The translations under genes were made by a program, and so were the position numbers. Positions 33,719 through 47,799 of a DNA stretch of 64,000 bases are shown here, in pieces. The first letter of the stretch is position 1; every line of letters begins with the position of its first letter. Location: the NCBI GenBank assembly GCA_958450365.1, contig CAUEEP010000934.1:1887501-1951500 (forward strand), read 5' to 3'. The stretch is from Mesorhabditis belari. Taxonomy: Eukaryota; Nematoda; Chromadorea; Rhabditida; Rhabditidae. Below the pieces are notes generated by a model. The model saw only the letters and a program-made list of their open reading frames with translations, ran no database searches and had not been told where the DNA came from.

Positions 33719-34529
33719 CGGTGCGAGACCGAACTCTAGCCGCTCATAGTAATCCGTTTTCTACAACGTGCCCCTTTTTCTTCAAATTACCGTAACCTTG
33801 CCTCTTTTGGCTTTATCCAATCCATCTACTTTTGCAATTTTCGATATTTTTTGTGAGCCCGTGCAGAATCGGACAAAAAGTGGATAGATTGGATAGAAGC
33901 TGGGGTAAGATTAGCTGTTGGCCCGTTTTAGCGAAACGGATAACCTAAAGAGACCTTTACAAGTATCCTAGGCACCAAGTTAAGCCACATGTCAATGATC
34001 GGGCTAGAGTTCGTCTCACAAACTCTTCAATCTATCATTTTCCCCACTAAAAAGTGCCTCGATTTCGCTCCGTCAAATCCCCGAATTCTTCTCTCCCGAC
34101 TCTCGAGTTATTTCTCGCAACGTGAATTAATTTTTCTGATTTTTACAAATTTTCTATTTCCATTTTCACATTTTGCGAGTTCTATCCCGTCAAGTCAGCC
34201 CATTTTTTGCATATCAGCTTTTCGTCCGATATTTTTCCTTTTTCGATCCAATTTATACCCGATTAACTTGGCTTTCTTGCTCAACTAATTTGATGTATTT
34301 AAAGCTTAGAATTTCATTTCGAATCTAAATGTTTGCAATAATAACCCAGATAAACGTTGGCCTTATTTCAAAAGTGCAACAAGTTGTACAAACTTTTTAT
34401 TCCCGTATTAATTTAGCAAATTCTCAACAAAAATATCCATATAATAACAACTTTATTAGAACAAACCGAGATCAAAATGAAAAATGTGGAAAAGATCCCC
34501 ATCAGCAGCTCGCGTTTGTGATGAAAAAT
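33719..34529. other. Convergent intergenic region (sol-2 / NUDT21)
   Basis: The two genes end facing each other. An imperfect hairpin pairs TATCCAATCCATCTACTTTT (33817-33836) with the segment near 33880-33900. The open frames at 33989 and 34329 have no recognisable domain and lie where 3' UTRs are expected. Confidence 0.5.
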
Positions 34530-35707
<1,178 letters not shown>

Positions 35708-36040
35708 CTAAAAACGTGTAATTCAAAGCTGATTGCAACTTAAAACGTTTATAAGATGTACTTTTTCCATACTTGCAAACTCGCCTCAAAAATTTTACGT
35801 TATTAGTTATTAGCAGGAAATACACCCATTCGATCTTAAATTTTCTTTTAGAACCATTTATTTCCATACCCACATAATTTAAAAAAGGGATAAAGAACGG
35901 TAAATTCACTGGGATCATTTACTGGCAAGGAGAGAAAAACAAACACACAAGCCCAAACAGATATCATCACAAAAATTAGACAATGGAATGCGTAAGTGAA
36001 CAAATGATACATGTATTCGATGACGAAGAAGAGAGGATCC

Positions 36041-37056
36041 TTAGGCGTTCATTACATTCCTCACGAAGTCCGAAATGTTGATGTTTCCGCTCGTATCGCT
36101 ACGTCCGGCAAGCAATTGATCCACCTAAAGAGGAAATTCAATAAATAGGTTAATTGGTGAATTTAGCTGGCCTAAGGCAGATAACAGATAGATAAAAATT
36201 AAGCAAATAACAATTATGCAAGCTAAATTATTCGATTTTAAAAAGTGCAAAGTTGCACTGCCATAAGCAATTTAGAAGTTTACTGTCAAAGATACAAGAT
36301 TTTCTTAACTATTTTGCTTCAAGATTAAAATTTTACCTCTTCATCACTAAGTCGTTCACCCAAGGTCGTCAAAAGATGGCGCAGCTCGGCAACTAAATAT
36401 TTAATCTTATAAAGATGCTTTTAAATATAATATGCTGCAAAAAAAGAAAGCTACTCACCGTTAATCATTCCATTTCCCTCTTTGTCGAAGTGTGAAAGTC
36501 CCTCAACGAATTCCTCAACATTGTGCCTAAATAATAAAATTTAGCTTTGCCAGTTTCAACAATAACAGATCGTCTTTTAGTTAAATTTCTCACTTTTGGC
36601 GCTTCTTGTAGACGGTTTGATACATGGGGATGAACTCTTCGAAGCTGATTCGAGCATTCGGATCAGACCACGTGTGGCAGCATGAAGCTATCTCGCTTTC
36701 TGATGGATTTTGGCCAAGAGCGCGAAGAACATCACCAACCTAAATATTGAGATTAGCTTGCAAAAAAGCAATGGGCTTTTCAAGATTTAAAACTTAGAGC
36801 TTAAAATAAAATGATAAATTGGCTGAAAAAGGTAAGTTCAAAATTACATAAGCAAATCGTTAAAACTCATCAAAAGCATCTACTTTAACGATTAAATTCT
36901 ACGGGTTTGCTATTTTGCTCAGCTTTACCGATCGATTATTCCAAAAACCGAGCCCACCTGTGCAATGGTAATCTTCTCGTCGCCTTTCGCATCAAAATAG
37001 CAGAAAACCTCGCGACACTCGGCATATTGCGCTTCATCCAGCTCGGCGATCACCAT
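36041..37056 (-). CDS. Myosin essential light chain
   Basis: Essential light chains bind the first IQ motif of the myosin lever arm. Minus-strand exons: 36958-37056, 36594-36739, 36459-36526, 36337-36392, 36041-36124 (150 aa, standard length). EF-hand-like units: FCYFDAKGDEKITIAQVGDV, RISFEEFIPMYQTV, LSHFDKEGNGMINVAELRHL and GNINISDFVRNVM. The ELRHLLTTLGERLSDEEVD stretch is diagnostic. The loops lack several calcium ligands (for example Gln at position 12 of the first), as usual in this family. It is closest in style to nematode mlc-3/mlc-5; which one cannot be told by eye. Its start lies 335 bp upstream of the NUDT21 start, same strand. Confidence 0.93.
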
Positions 37057-37647
37057 CTTGCGCTAGTTTTCTGAAAATTTGCAAAATTAGACTAATTAGC
37101 GAGAATTGAGGACACAAATGGTAGAAAAGAAATGTTCTCAATGGAATGTTTGCAAAAACCAGCACAGATAAGGCCAAATAAGGGCGGCAAATGATGACTA
37201 ACCCATAAAGGACGGTAACCCAGCCCCAGTCCCCTTGAAATTTCCGTCGATTTGCCGCGGAACGTCATTAGAATAGGTGTGTATGGGAAAAGAAAGTTTA
37301 CCCTCGACTATTCATGGTTGTAAGGACCGGACAAGCCAACAAAACCTGTTTAGAAGCTATTTTTAAACAAGACCTTAAAAATGATGAGTTTTTAACAGTT
37401 TTCTTTTTTTAAATGTTGAAAAGCACGAGCTAAACGATTTTTAGGTTAACGAATGCAGTAGAAATGGCTAAAGCCCGTTTTTAAAGCCTTTTGAAACCAA
37501 AAATTCAACGCCACATGACTATTAAACTTTTAAAACTGATTGTTTTTGTCGATTTTGTTGCTTTAGAACTTTGAAAAGCCCAAGATTGATCACTTTTAGC
37601 CTTTTACAACATCTATGCTCAACGCCAAGCCAGCCATCGTATTATAA
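37057..37647. promoter_or_regulatory. Divergent intergenic region (myosin light chain / EXOC7)
   Basis: The 591 bp between two divergent starts presumably hold both promoters. I see no TATA-like element or repeat that would place a start site. Confidence 0.5.
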
Positions 37648-40600
37648 ATGAACGTAGATGTGATAGACAAGAAATTGCAACAGGTTTTCAAGAAAATCTC
37701 TTAAAAGTTTAACAAAACGCTTTCAGGAAGAGGAATGGCTGCGCTCATTCGAAATAAACGTAAAGAAAAGTGCACAATTGAGAAATGACATCGAGAAAGT
37801 GTTAGACCAATTCGATAGTCGACTGAAAAAATTGGAGGTTCGTAGCAAAATCGACCAAAATATGACAATTCTAGCAAAATGTCATGGGGAAACACGAGAA
37901 AAACGGGCGACTGCAGAAACGACAGCAAAGTTTGTGCGAGCTAATAAATGAAAATTTTTCTTTGCTTTTGCTTTAAATACCACCGCTGGCTTCAGCGCGT
38001 TTTAGGAAACGGCAATTGCTTGATTACGGTATAGATTCTCTCCACAATGCATATTTTGTAGACATTCAACGTTTGATTCGCACAATCGACACAACTTTTC
38101 AATTTTACGGGAAAACCGGCGAGCTCGAGACGAGGATCAGGTGGGTTAGGGTTGGATAAAGAATTGAATGTAAGGTGCATTGAATGGGTACGATAGCAAG
38201 GTGCATTTTCGAATCAATCTCTTTTCAGAGACGGTTCACCCACTCAAGATCTCGATGCCTATCTTGAGTCGATCGATTGTCTTCAACAAGCGATTGCTTT
38301 TTTTGAGAATTACCCCGAGAAACGTATTCAAATCGATAACATGGTTAGTGTCGGTTATAATCCGTGCACTTTCGCACTTTAAAACTACCAGTTTATCTAA
38401 AATATCGTATTTTCTCTAATAGTAGTGCACCCCGGCAGTTGGTGACCGCTGGTGACAGTTGGTGAGCCGAGTTGATGCCCATTTTACAGTTTCTAAGTTT
38501 TCCCAGAAGCTCAACACTCAAATCCCCCACTAGATCTCATCGTTAGCTACATTTTCCGACCCCACATCGATATGTTCTGATAAGCGGTTCTCGAGATTTC
38601 GAGGAATTTAGGCAACGCTCACTACTCCTAGAGAAAATACGGTAGTTGACTTTTAGAAAATGACGCTCGAGACGGGGTTTGATGTGATTGAACGGGATTT
38701 CCGTGATATCGTCTCCGATAACACGATTCGATGTGATATGAAAGTGTTGATTGAGAGTTTGGACGAGAATGCGGGTTCGTTTTAAGGAGAGGGATAGGGA
38801 TATGTTTTTTTTTCATTTTTTTTGCTTTTTCTAGGGTAATCTAGAGTTTCCACGGTTCACCAGCTTAACAAAATCAATACCAGTTCCACTTTCAACACCA
38901 TCATTGCCTTTAATGCCCAGATTCTTAGCGAAGCTTCAAAATCGGAGCCACGTAGCATCAACTTAGCGCTTAGTTCGAGCAAAGTCATGTCTTGTAATAT
39001 ATTTATCAGATTTACAGCTAAATTTCCTTTTTAAATTGATAAATAGAGGAAAAATAGAAAAATAAGGGAGTGGGACAAATGCGACCTTTTTTTGCGCACC
39101 CGGACATTTGCGCACCTTTTTTTCCGCACCTTGCCCATTAGCGCACCTTTTTCGCGTATAAAAAAAGCTCTAAAAAGCTAATATTAACCAATTTCTATTC
39201 CAAAAGTTGTTTTTCTAGGTAATTTCAGGGCGTAGAATCGAAATTTTGACATATCAGAGCTTGTGGAAACAAACGGACGGAGTTATACAAAGAGAAAGAT
39301 CGACAATTTTCTGTAATTTGATCTAGCCGTTTTGTCTTTCAAATTGGTTCCACACGCTCTGTTATGTCAAAATTTGAATTCGGCACCCTCAAATTACCTA
39401 GAAAAACAACATTTGGAATAGAAATTGGTTAATATTAGCTTTTAGAGCTTTTTTAAAACGCGAAAAAAGGTGCGCTAATGGGCTAAGTGCGGAAAAAAAA
39501 GGTGCGCAAAAAAAGGTCGCATTTGTCCCACTCCCGAAAAATAATGATAAATAGAGGATTTTAAAAAATCTAATTTAGTTATATAGCTTTTGACGTGTGG
39601 GGGCGTGGCTTGGCATCCTGGCGAGGTTCTGCTTTTAAATTTGCATTTAAAACTAGACGAAACCCCTTATTCTTAAACATTTTTCAAAAATCGTGTCGTG
39701 TTGTTGAAATTTGCATTTCATTTTGTGTTTTTTGATTATAAATATGACTTACAAATGTGATTTTCGTGATCAGCGCCATCGATTACCCTAGCAAACGCAA
39801 AAAAATTGACAACATCGTGCCCCCTAACTTTATTAGTACGGGGGGGAGTACGATCGAATGGACACTCAATAGACCAACTGCGCAAATAGATTACTGTAAC
39901 TATTAAGTGCTAGTCGTACTGTAACTATTCAGAACTGATCTCCGGTCGAGTGAAAGCCATTCAAACGATGAAAAGCACGGAAAAGATGAGCAAAGTGGCG
40001 ACTTGGCTTTTGTCGAAAGGAAGAGATCCCCGTTTCCTCAATCAGTACTCGGAAATACGGTAATCGATTCAGAATTTTATCAATCTTTATCAAATTCTTT
40101 AGAAGTGAGAATATGAGACAAACGTTGTCTCAAGTGCTTGCAGAAGAGAATCGACTACGAGAATCCCAAGCGAGCAATCGATTTTATAAAGGGTAAGCCT
40201 TGTTACAGTACTTTACTCGAACTACCGTACTCTAGCGTAATTTTGAGCTACGGTAAAGTTAAGCTATTGACTCTATCGTACTCTACAATAGCCTTGAGTT
40301 GCCGTACCCAACAGGCTTTGAGTTACCGTACCCAACAGGCTACAGTAATCCGTCATATGTCCATCAATGTGGCAAATAGAAGCCCACATTGATTCCAAAG
40401 CTTTCCTCTATCTACTGTAACCATTTTCCACCTTTTAGCATCTCTAAAGCAGCGATTCGAGGAGAAAGAGCAGTGAAAGAGACGAGATTTCTCTCATCCG
40501 TCGCTCACGATCGAGCCAATGTAGCCCATGTGTTATTTGGATGCTTTTTAGCCCTGGTTACGGTAAGTTTCCGACAAAATTGAAAATGTTCAAGTTTACC

Positions 40601-42345
40601 AGGTCGAGGAAACGATCATGGAGAAGATTCTCAACGAGGTCTCCGTTCGAGCACAGGTAGTACTTTGAGTGTTTCCTAAAACGTGACAAGCTTCCCGAAA
40701 GCTACCATAAGTCTATCACCTGCTCAGGTTCACCGTGGGGTCATCGCCAAGCCACTCTCACTTTGTATCCGCACAGCAGTCGAGGCGATGAATGGAATCG
40801 ATTCCCTTCCATCCCTTCTACCACTTCTTCGACACCTCTCCACACATAATAATCAACTCATCACTCTAGCATCGGTGAGTTCAACTGTCCTTAGTGCTAC
40901 AATAGAAGGAGAACAACTGGTACTATAAGAGACAGTAGACTGTAAATACTGCAAGAACGGGAGACTGTAGATAAGTACCGTAATCCAGTACTGTAGATCT
41001 GTAGTATTGTAGATCCTGTATGATTACTGCAAGGATCTGTTAGCAAATCCCCTTTTTCATGCCAGCAAATTCAGAACAGTGAAATGGAGTCTCAATTCGA
41101 GCCAATGTTCCGCTCGCTTCGTATCAAATGCAAATCTTTATTGGATGAAAGTGTCGAACGGCTGAAGACAGAAGTCGACAAATTTGTGCCCGAAGATGGA
41201 AATGTGCACCCATTGACGGCAAATGTAAGTGTAACTAGGCGTGTACTTTGTGCTAAACTCCTTCTAGCGTACACAATTCTAGATCTCTTATTTTCCAGAC
41301 CCTCAACCTGCTGTGCATGTTGACGATTCATCGCCAAACGGTCACTCAACAGCTGCTCGTCCCCACCGCTGCCTCTCCCCAAAATACTCATTTGCTAATG
41401 CCAAAGCTTTTCGGTTCGTTTGACCAATTAGTTCTTTAGATCTTTAGATCTTTAGATCTTAAAGATCTTAAGGAACTAGGCACTTACAAAGTCTCATTTA
41501 CAAAGAAAGCACTTACAAAGTTTCAGCTAAAATCCTGGCGGCTCTCGGTGCTTGTTTATCTCGAAAGGCTGAACTCTATACGGATCCGATGCTCGCTTCG
41601 ATCTTCAAGATCAACAACTACAACTACATTGCCAAGGTACAACTCTGTAATTTGTAATATCTGTAATATCTGTAAAACATCTATAAATTATCTATCTAGT
41701 GTTATTTATTAGCTAAATTTCACTTCTAGAGCCTCCAAGACGAGGAAGATGCTCTTCTGCCGGTAATCTCTGAGCAAAATCATCAAATCCTCGAGTTCTA
41801 CCTGAACGAGATCGCCACCTATGAACAAGATTATATAAAGAGGTTAGTTTAAGGTTTAGTTATATTATATTAAAGTTATATTAAATATCAAACCGCCAGA
41901 ACCAAAATAAGAACAGCTTTTTTTAGCTGGCACGGCGTTGCTTCAACGCTAAGCGGTGTCGAGAGAGCCCACGATCGAACGAGTCTCTCAAATATTGTTT
42001 ATGTGGGTTTTAAAGTGTAGACCTGCTACCGTAAACCAAATAAATGCGAATTTATTTCACTAAATTTGCCATTTTCAGACTTTCAACCGTGAATTCGAGG
42101 CTACGATTGCGAGACAAAAAAACTTTTGCGTAGCCGATCCACATCGCGCTGAGCAGATCCGGGAAAAGGTGATGCAAGATAAAAAGCAAAATAATTATCG
42201 TATCCAGGTGAAAAAGCTCTTGCTAACGAGATACGGTGCTTTGGTGGAGCGTTGTCGGGGTGAGGGAGTCGATCAGAAAACGATTCGATACTCGGAGCCG
42301 ACGCTGAGTGCGATCATCGATCGACTATTCGACGTGAACTCGTAA
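37648..42345 (+). CDS. EXOC7: EXOC7/Exo70, exocyst subunit
   Basis: Exo70 tethers secretory vesicles to the plasma membrane by binding PI(4,5)P2 and other exocyst subunits. Exons: 37648-37683, 37727-37837, 37875-37929, 38035-38140, 38229-38343, 38657-38778, 38845-38988, 39774-39835, 39933-40059, 40103-40192, 40439-40562, 40603-40656, 40728-40874, 41075-41224, 41299-41413, 41527-41636, 41730-41842, 41927-42002, 42079-42168, 42208-42345 (695 codons including stop). The N-terminal coiled coil (ALRNDIEKVLDQFDSRLKKLE-like) and the conserved C-terminal parts (LYTDPMLASIFKINNYNYIAK; TRYGALVERC; SAIIDRLFD) match Exo70. Exons 7-8 are the least certain. Intron 5 contains a MITE, intron 7 a foldback element. 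The last intron (39 nt) has no stop and is a multiple of three, so it might sometimes be retained. Confidence 0.9.
38402..38644. mobile_element. MITE copy C (243 bp, inverted) in EXOC7 intron 5
   Basis: Terminal repeats ATCGTATTTTCTCTAATAGT and, at the other end, the reverse complement of TACCGTATTTTCTCTAGGAG. The interior is the reverse complement of copy A (26191-26414). It fills most of a 313-nt intron. Confidence 0.85.
39066..39535. mobile_element. 470-bp foldback element with a 9-bp target duplication (MULE-like)
   Basis: The ends GGGAGTGGGACAAATGCGAC and its reverse complement begin arms of about 200 bp that pair almost to the centre. The exact 9-bp word GAAAAATAA flanks both sides (39057-39065, 39536-39544). 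Nine-base duplications with long inverted arms are typical of Mutator-like elements. It is non-coding and sits inside EXOC7 intron 7. Confidence 0.85.
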
Positions 42346-42966
42346 TCTACTTGCTGAATATCTCAAATCAAAATTTAGCCGGATGCAATTCAAAGTTAGT
42401 ATCCCCTAATCGATACTCTAATTTTGAAAGTATTCAGCTAAACCCCCTTTTCTCAATCCACATAACTATTTGCTAACTTTTTGATTTCCTATTAGTAAAA
42501 GTGCTGTGATATTTATCCATATTTCCCGCCAATGGTTCTCCACTTCATCTCAAAATCCCCTAAAACTTAATATTTCCCTGCCCATCACTGCATATTACTT
42601 CAGCATACTGTACTTAATCCACAAGAAATTTGGTGCAAAAGCCCTTTCCAATAAAGAATATTTATTAGCAACATCATCAAAATTTGCAAAAAAAAAATCG
42701 TACACGTATAAAGTTTATGGAAAGAGTGAAGAGGAGAAAAAAATGGGGAAATCACAGAAATTAGGAAAGTTTTGTAGAGAAAACACATAAGGCAAGTGAC
42801 ACACGTCAACACAGAAAAAGGATAAGCTAAAAATCACTAAAAAAAATGAGAAATCGAAAAATAATATGCTCAAAATCGATCAAAAATACTGTTTTACGTT
42901 AAAAATCTGTCTAAAACAAGCAAAATTAGATATTTCAAAAGAAATTATAACAAAAAGCTCGAAAAT
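42346..42966. other. Convergent intergenic region (EXOC7 / sqv-4)
   Basis: AT-rich 3' flanks of two genes that end towards each other. The 94-codon open frame at 42506 has no recognisable domain. Confidence 0.5.
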
Positions 42967-45900
42967 TTATCGATTCGGTGAGCTATCCCCTCCTGATCCA
43001 CATCCAGCTGTGCCGAACATGTTGTACGCTTGTTCGGGCGCCGATCCGATCGCGAACACGCGGAAGCCAATCTCCCGGAGCTAAATAAATCGCTATTTTG
43101 TAGGCATTGATATTGAAAGTTCAAGGAAGATATTGTAATTATTATAGTAGGAACTAGGAAAAACTCCTACCTGTTTCTTATCGAGAATCAATCGTCCATC
43201 AAAGATCGCTGACGGGTGTTGCATCGTCTTGTAAATGCTCGCGTAGTCCAATGTCTGAAGAAAGGAGTTTGAAAGATTTTTTAAAGACAAACTCAATATA
43301 TCATAAAAAATTTTTACCTTAAACTCGTCCCACTCGGTCAAAATGACGATCGCATGCGCTTTCTCGCAAGCCTGCGCCGCATTCGAGTGCACTTTCACGA
43401 GGCGATCAACTAAAAAAAACGATATTTAGGTAAAGATTAACATTTCAGTATCGCAATGATAAATGTAAAGCTATTTACCGGTTTCTTTGCCCGAAACGAG
43501 CGCCAATTCGGATCGAATTTGCGCCTCGGTGACTTTCGGATCGTAGAAGGACAACTCGGCGCACTCCTCGAGCAAATGTTTGGCCACATAGATTGCCGAT
43601 GATTCTCTAAATTTCAAAAGATCGATGAAATCGCTTTATAAATATAACTAACAGATAAAAGCTACCGTAAAACTACTCTAATCTATAAAACTAGTCTAAA
43701 TCACACATTTACGAGCACAAAAAATCGAAGCTTTCACGGAGTCGGAAGTTCTCCTGTTGGCCTGATTACGGTATTTTATGAGCATTAAAATTATCTTACT
43801 CGTCGATTTAAAAAGTACCTCGTATCTCCGGTATTTTTCTTGAACGAGAAACCCAAAATGGCGATTTTCTTGCCGGCCACCGTGTTGAAGAGCTCGCCAA
43901 CAATTTTGTCCGCAAAACGTCTTCGCTGCCAGTCATTGATCTCGATTACCTAAAAGATCGTATTACTATTGATGATAGTAGTTCGAAAATCGTATCAGGC
44001 ACTCAAAAAACTTACTCCTCTCCAATAATTAGCAACTTTTCCCAGATTCAACGACTCGCAGAGATAAACGAGCGAGAGCACGTCCTTTTGGAAGCAACTT
44101 CCACCGAATCCTGCAAGAAAACATTGAAATTCGAATCAAATTTGTTAATTAACCGACTGATGCCTGCAAAAACTTGTTGCCAATCCTTGAATCGTAGCCA
44201 ACAGCGTGTGCCACCTAAATGTGAGCTTTTGATAATACATTTTACACCAATTTGGTGTTTACCTCCGACACATCAGCCCCGGTCGCCTCGCAAATTGCCG
44301 AAATTGCGTTAATCGACGAGATGCGTTGTGCCAAGAAAGCGTTAGCAGCCTAAACATTAGTGATTAGAACATATTAACAAATCTTCATTACCAATTTGCT
44401 CAACTCGGAGCTCCACGTATTCGTCGTGATGATTCGAGAGCGATCAACCTAAAATACACATTGTTAATAAGAAATGAGAACAAATTCACTCACCCAATGC
44501 TCGTAGACGCGCACTAAATGACTGACAGCTTCGTATCCCTCGGGACTCGACTCTGAACAAGAAATATTAAGAATTTATGAATTTATTTGCATATCTCTTT
44601 AATGATTTGTATTTAATTATCAAAATATTTACCTCCTCCAATCAACACTCGATCCGGTTTTGCCAAGTCTTTCATCGCCGTACCCTCAGCGAGAAATTCT
44701 GGGTTTGACAGCACCTAAGGCGCCATTATAGCCAAAATTTTTCTTTCACCAAGAAAATCAACAAAACCCACTTGAAAATGAAGCTCTCGATTGTGCTTCT
44801 GTGCCTCCATCAGAATCGTTTTGATGCTCTCGGCGGCTCGCACGGGAACCGTTGACTTCTCGACGACGATTTTCGGACCTCCAGCGTGTTCGGCAATTGT
44901 CCGCGCCACCGATTCGACGTATTTCAAATCGGGAGCCATGCCCTGAATAAAAACACATTGTAAAGTTAATCGAAAGATAGACTTTTCAATTGTTTGTTTT
45001 AACCAAAATAACTCAACTAACTTTATCGTTAGACTTCTAAAGCCTCTCAGCTAACCAACCTTTCCCCTCCCGTACATTTTTGTGGGTGTGTTGACGGAGA
45101 TGAAGATGAGATCCGCCTCGCGAATAGCTTTCGGCACATCCGACGAGAAGAAGAGATTCGTTCCGCGTTGACGTTTCACCACCTCCTCGAGTCCCGGCTA
45201 AAAATACGATTTATCGTTAAAATTCAGTCATTCTACTACGGAACTATCAAACGAGGCGGCTAATCTCTTTTTAAACTTTTACAACTTTAGCGGATCTTAA
45301 ATTATTCATCGTCAAAATGTTCATCTTAACTTATTAATCGCCACGTCATCTTTCTACTTTCGCAAAAGTTTTATACAACGTCTAGTAGTCTTTTTGAAAT
45401 GTTCAACAAATCCAGTGTAAAAGTTTTTTCTTCTACAGCCTTTTAGCCAAAAAATTACCTCAAAAATCGGCAACTCATCCGAATTCCATTGAGCGATTTT
45501 CTCAGCGTTCATGTCGACGACGGTCACCCGAATGTCAGGACATTTGCATGCGATCATCGCACATGTTGGTCCACCCACATAGCCGGCGCCCACGCAAGTG
45601 ATGTTTTTGACCTAAAAAAAAAAAATTATATCGTTTATTGATTGCCAGAAGTTTAAGCAACAGTTTTAGCATAAAATCATTTAAACTTTTAGCTTATCCG
45701 AAGATCAACCATGGTTTTGTAACGTTTATAAAGAAAGTATCTGTAAAAATTTCAATCTGGCGGTTGATTTAACCGGCTTAAACGCGAAAAATCTAAAATT
45801 TCTCACTAAATTTTATAAATTTAGCTGGTTTAGCGATTGTTTTATGACTTTTTACATAGGAAATCACTACATTTTCAAGTTTAAAGTCTTATTTGTCCAA

Positions 45901-46077
45901 ATTTCATCAAATTCTAATCGTTTTTAAGCAAAATTTCTTCAAAATTCACCTCTCTAAACATGCTGCTCGGCGGGAATGTGAAGAATTCGAGTGATGTATC
46001 TGAAAAAGCACAAGTTAAACATGTAAAACCAAATAAAATCCAATAGAAAGCCAAACAAAAGAACCTTTCTGAGTCAT
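42967..46077 (-). CDS. sqv-4: UDP-glucose 6-dehydrogenase (UGDH, sqv-4)
   Basis: It oxidises UDP-glucose twice with NAD+ to UDP-glucuronate, the precursor for glycosaminoglycans. Minus-strand exons: 46065-46077, 45950-45999, 45459-45611, 45060-45197, 44772-44942, 44633-44714, 44494-44552, 44392-44448, 44263-44349, 44154-44214, 44016-44110, 43819-43949, 43479-43606, 43318-43409, 43171-43254, 42967-43080 (505 codons including stop). NAD-binding [14 protein letters not shown]; the catalytic loop [15 protein letters not shown] with the nucleophilic Cys; the substrate region [14 protein letters not shown]; the second Rossmann half [20 protein letters not shown]; and the ending [20 protein letters not shown]. 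The C-terminus runs about 10 residues beyond the usual FGTAG end with a Gly/Ser tail ([11 protein letters not shown]). The start is a 13-nt exon, phase-compatible but not proven. Confidence 0.95.
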
Positions 46078-46351
46078 ATTGAATAAAGAATCGACAGAAA
46101 ATGAGCAAAATCTACGGAATTCTCAATATTTAGCAGAATTGATGCGTGATTTTTAGCATATGGTTCCGATAACGCCACTCTAATCTTTTTTCCCAATCGC
46201 CGATCGATTTCACGGTGAAAAGCCCATGTTTTATGTTGCCAAGGGCGTTCCCAAAAGAAAAAATGGAAAAAAGGGTGGAAACCGGGCTGGTTTAGAATAA
46301 TTCAACGGAAAATGATAAGAAACGGAGAAGTTTCCGAAAAATGCACAAAAT

Positions 46352-46607
46352 TAACGGTTTTCCAATATATAGCCAATTTTAACATTAAAAGATATTCAGT
46401 TGTTTGCCTGAAATGTTCATTGAGTTAGTAATGAGTTAATAAAAGAGAAAGCTATAAAATAGAAAACGAGTAAAGCATTCAAATCTATTTTCATTGTCAT
46501 TTCCGTTTTCTCTTTTATTAACTCATTACTAATTCAATGAACATTTCAGGCAAACAACTGAATATCTTTTAATGTTAAAATTGGCTATATAGTGGAAAAC
46601 CGTTAAG
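46352..46607. mobile_element. Foldback MITE with about 97-bp arms
   Basis: The arm starting TTAACGGTTTTCCAATATAT recurs as its reverse complement at 46509-46607 with three or so differences, leaving a short loop. TTAA occurs at both outer edges, compatible with a TTAA target site. Confidence 0.75.
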
Positions 46608-46886
46608 TTAAAATAAACCTTTAAACTCTTAAAAATCAACATTAACTTCATTTAACGTTGATTTTTTTAGAGAATTCCCTTGTTTCAAGAAATTTTGTAG
46701 CCAGCCAACTTGCGCGTTGTGTCAAAAAGCATCTGGGCAAATAAACCAGCCATTTTTCAAAAAAAAAGAACAAGCATCAATGAGCAAGCTGAATAAATAT
46801 AATACATAACCGTAAAAAAAATTGACAAATTCAAATGTTTTTTAAGCAAAAAAGTAAAGAAATTGATAATTCTTAATATTCTTAAT

Positions 46887-47313
46887 TTAGTATCTCATAG
46901 TGTGACAGTAGTAGATGCTGTGCTTTCCGCTTAGAGACCTCTTAATATCATAATTCTTAATATTTCTCCAAGAATTCTATTTCATGGCCTAAATTGGTTA
47001 AATTTGGTACAAAATAGAAACAATATTTTTAAAAATGGCTTGTTTTTAGAAAGATTTGATAAGATTTACTTAAAATTTTCACTTTTTTAAGTACGCGACG
47101 CTGTTTTGGGTTATCTTTTTTATCTTTTTTTAAAAATTGGTTTTCTTTTTGGGCAAAGGGAAAGTGTGTGGGTGAGCCTGTTATTTTGATTACGCAAGCC
47201 AGCTAGTGACGCGGGAAAAAGACATAAAAAACTAGTCTTTATCTACAATATCCCTACACTAGTGCCAAATAGAAGAGACAGCATCTACTACTGTCACACT
47301 ATGAGATACTAAA
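46887..47313. mobile_element. 427-bp inverted-repeat element
   Basis: Near-perfect 35-bp ends begin TTTAGTATCTCATAGTGTGA and close with the reverse complement at 47278-47313. No coding sequence; the target duplication is unclear. Confidence 0.75.
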
Positions 47314-47799
47314 TAGCGCTAAAAGTTACCGTACCCCACCAGTCTGCATTTAATAACAAGGTTTGAGCCTAGCCGAAAACAGTCGCTCATTTGCACAGCA
47401 TCAACCTAGAAATCACCTCGTAAACGCGCGTCACCTAGTGCACAGAAACAAGCGACTAATCGAGTGCATCAGAAAGTGTGCGTTTACAAAGAAATAAAGT
47501 ACACAAACGAAAAGAAATCGAAATGATTTGAGCTATATTCGTTGTGAAATTTTCCTTTCTCATTCCCTTGGAGGCACAAATTGCTCGGGAGAAAGAGAAA
47601 TGGCAAAAATAAACATTCCCAAGTGAAAAAGAGGAAAAGAAAATATGGAAAGTGTTCACTTTTCAAAGAAATTCATAAATGAAACGAAAGATTTTAAAAT
47701 TTTCATACATTTTTCCATTTTTTATCGTTTTGATCAGTCGGAGAGAAAAATTCGTTCAATTCCATTAAAAAAGATTCTCGGCTTTATTTAAAGATAATT

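Noticed and set aside
42506..42790. 94-codon plus frame between EXOC7 and sqv-4
   Set aside because: AT-rich, lysine-rich at the end, no domain, located where two 3' UTRs meet.
45914..46108. Start of sqv-4 at the ATG of the 64-codon frame
   Set aside because: It would read through the intron; a 13-nt first exon (MTQK) with a proper donor gives a better N-terminus.
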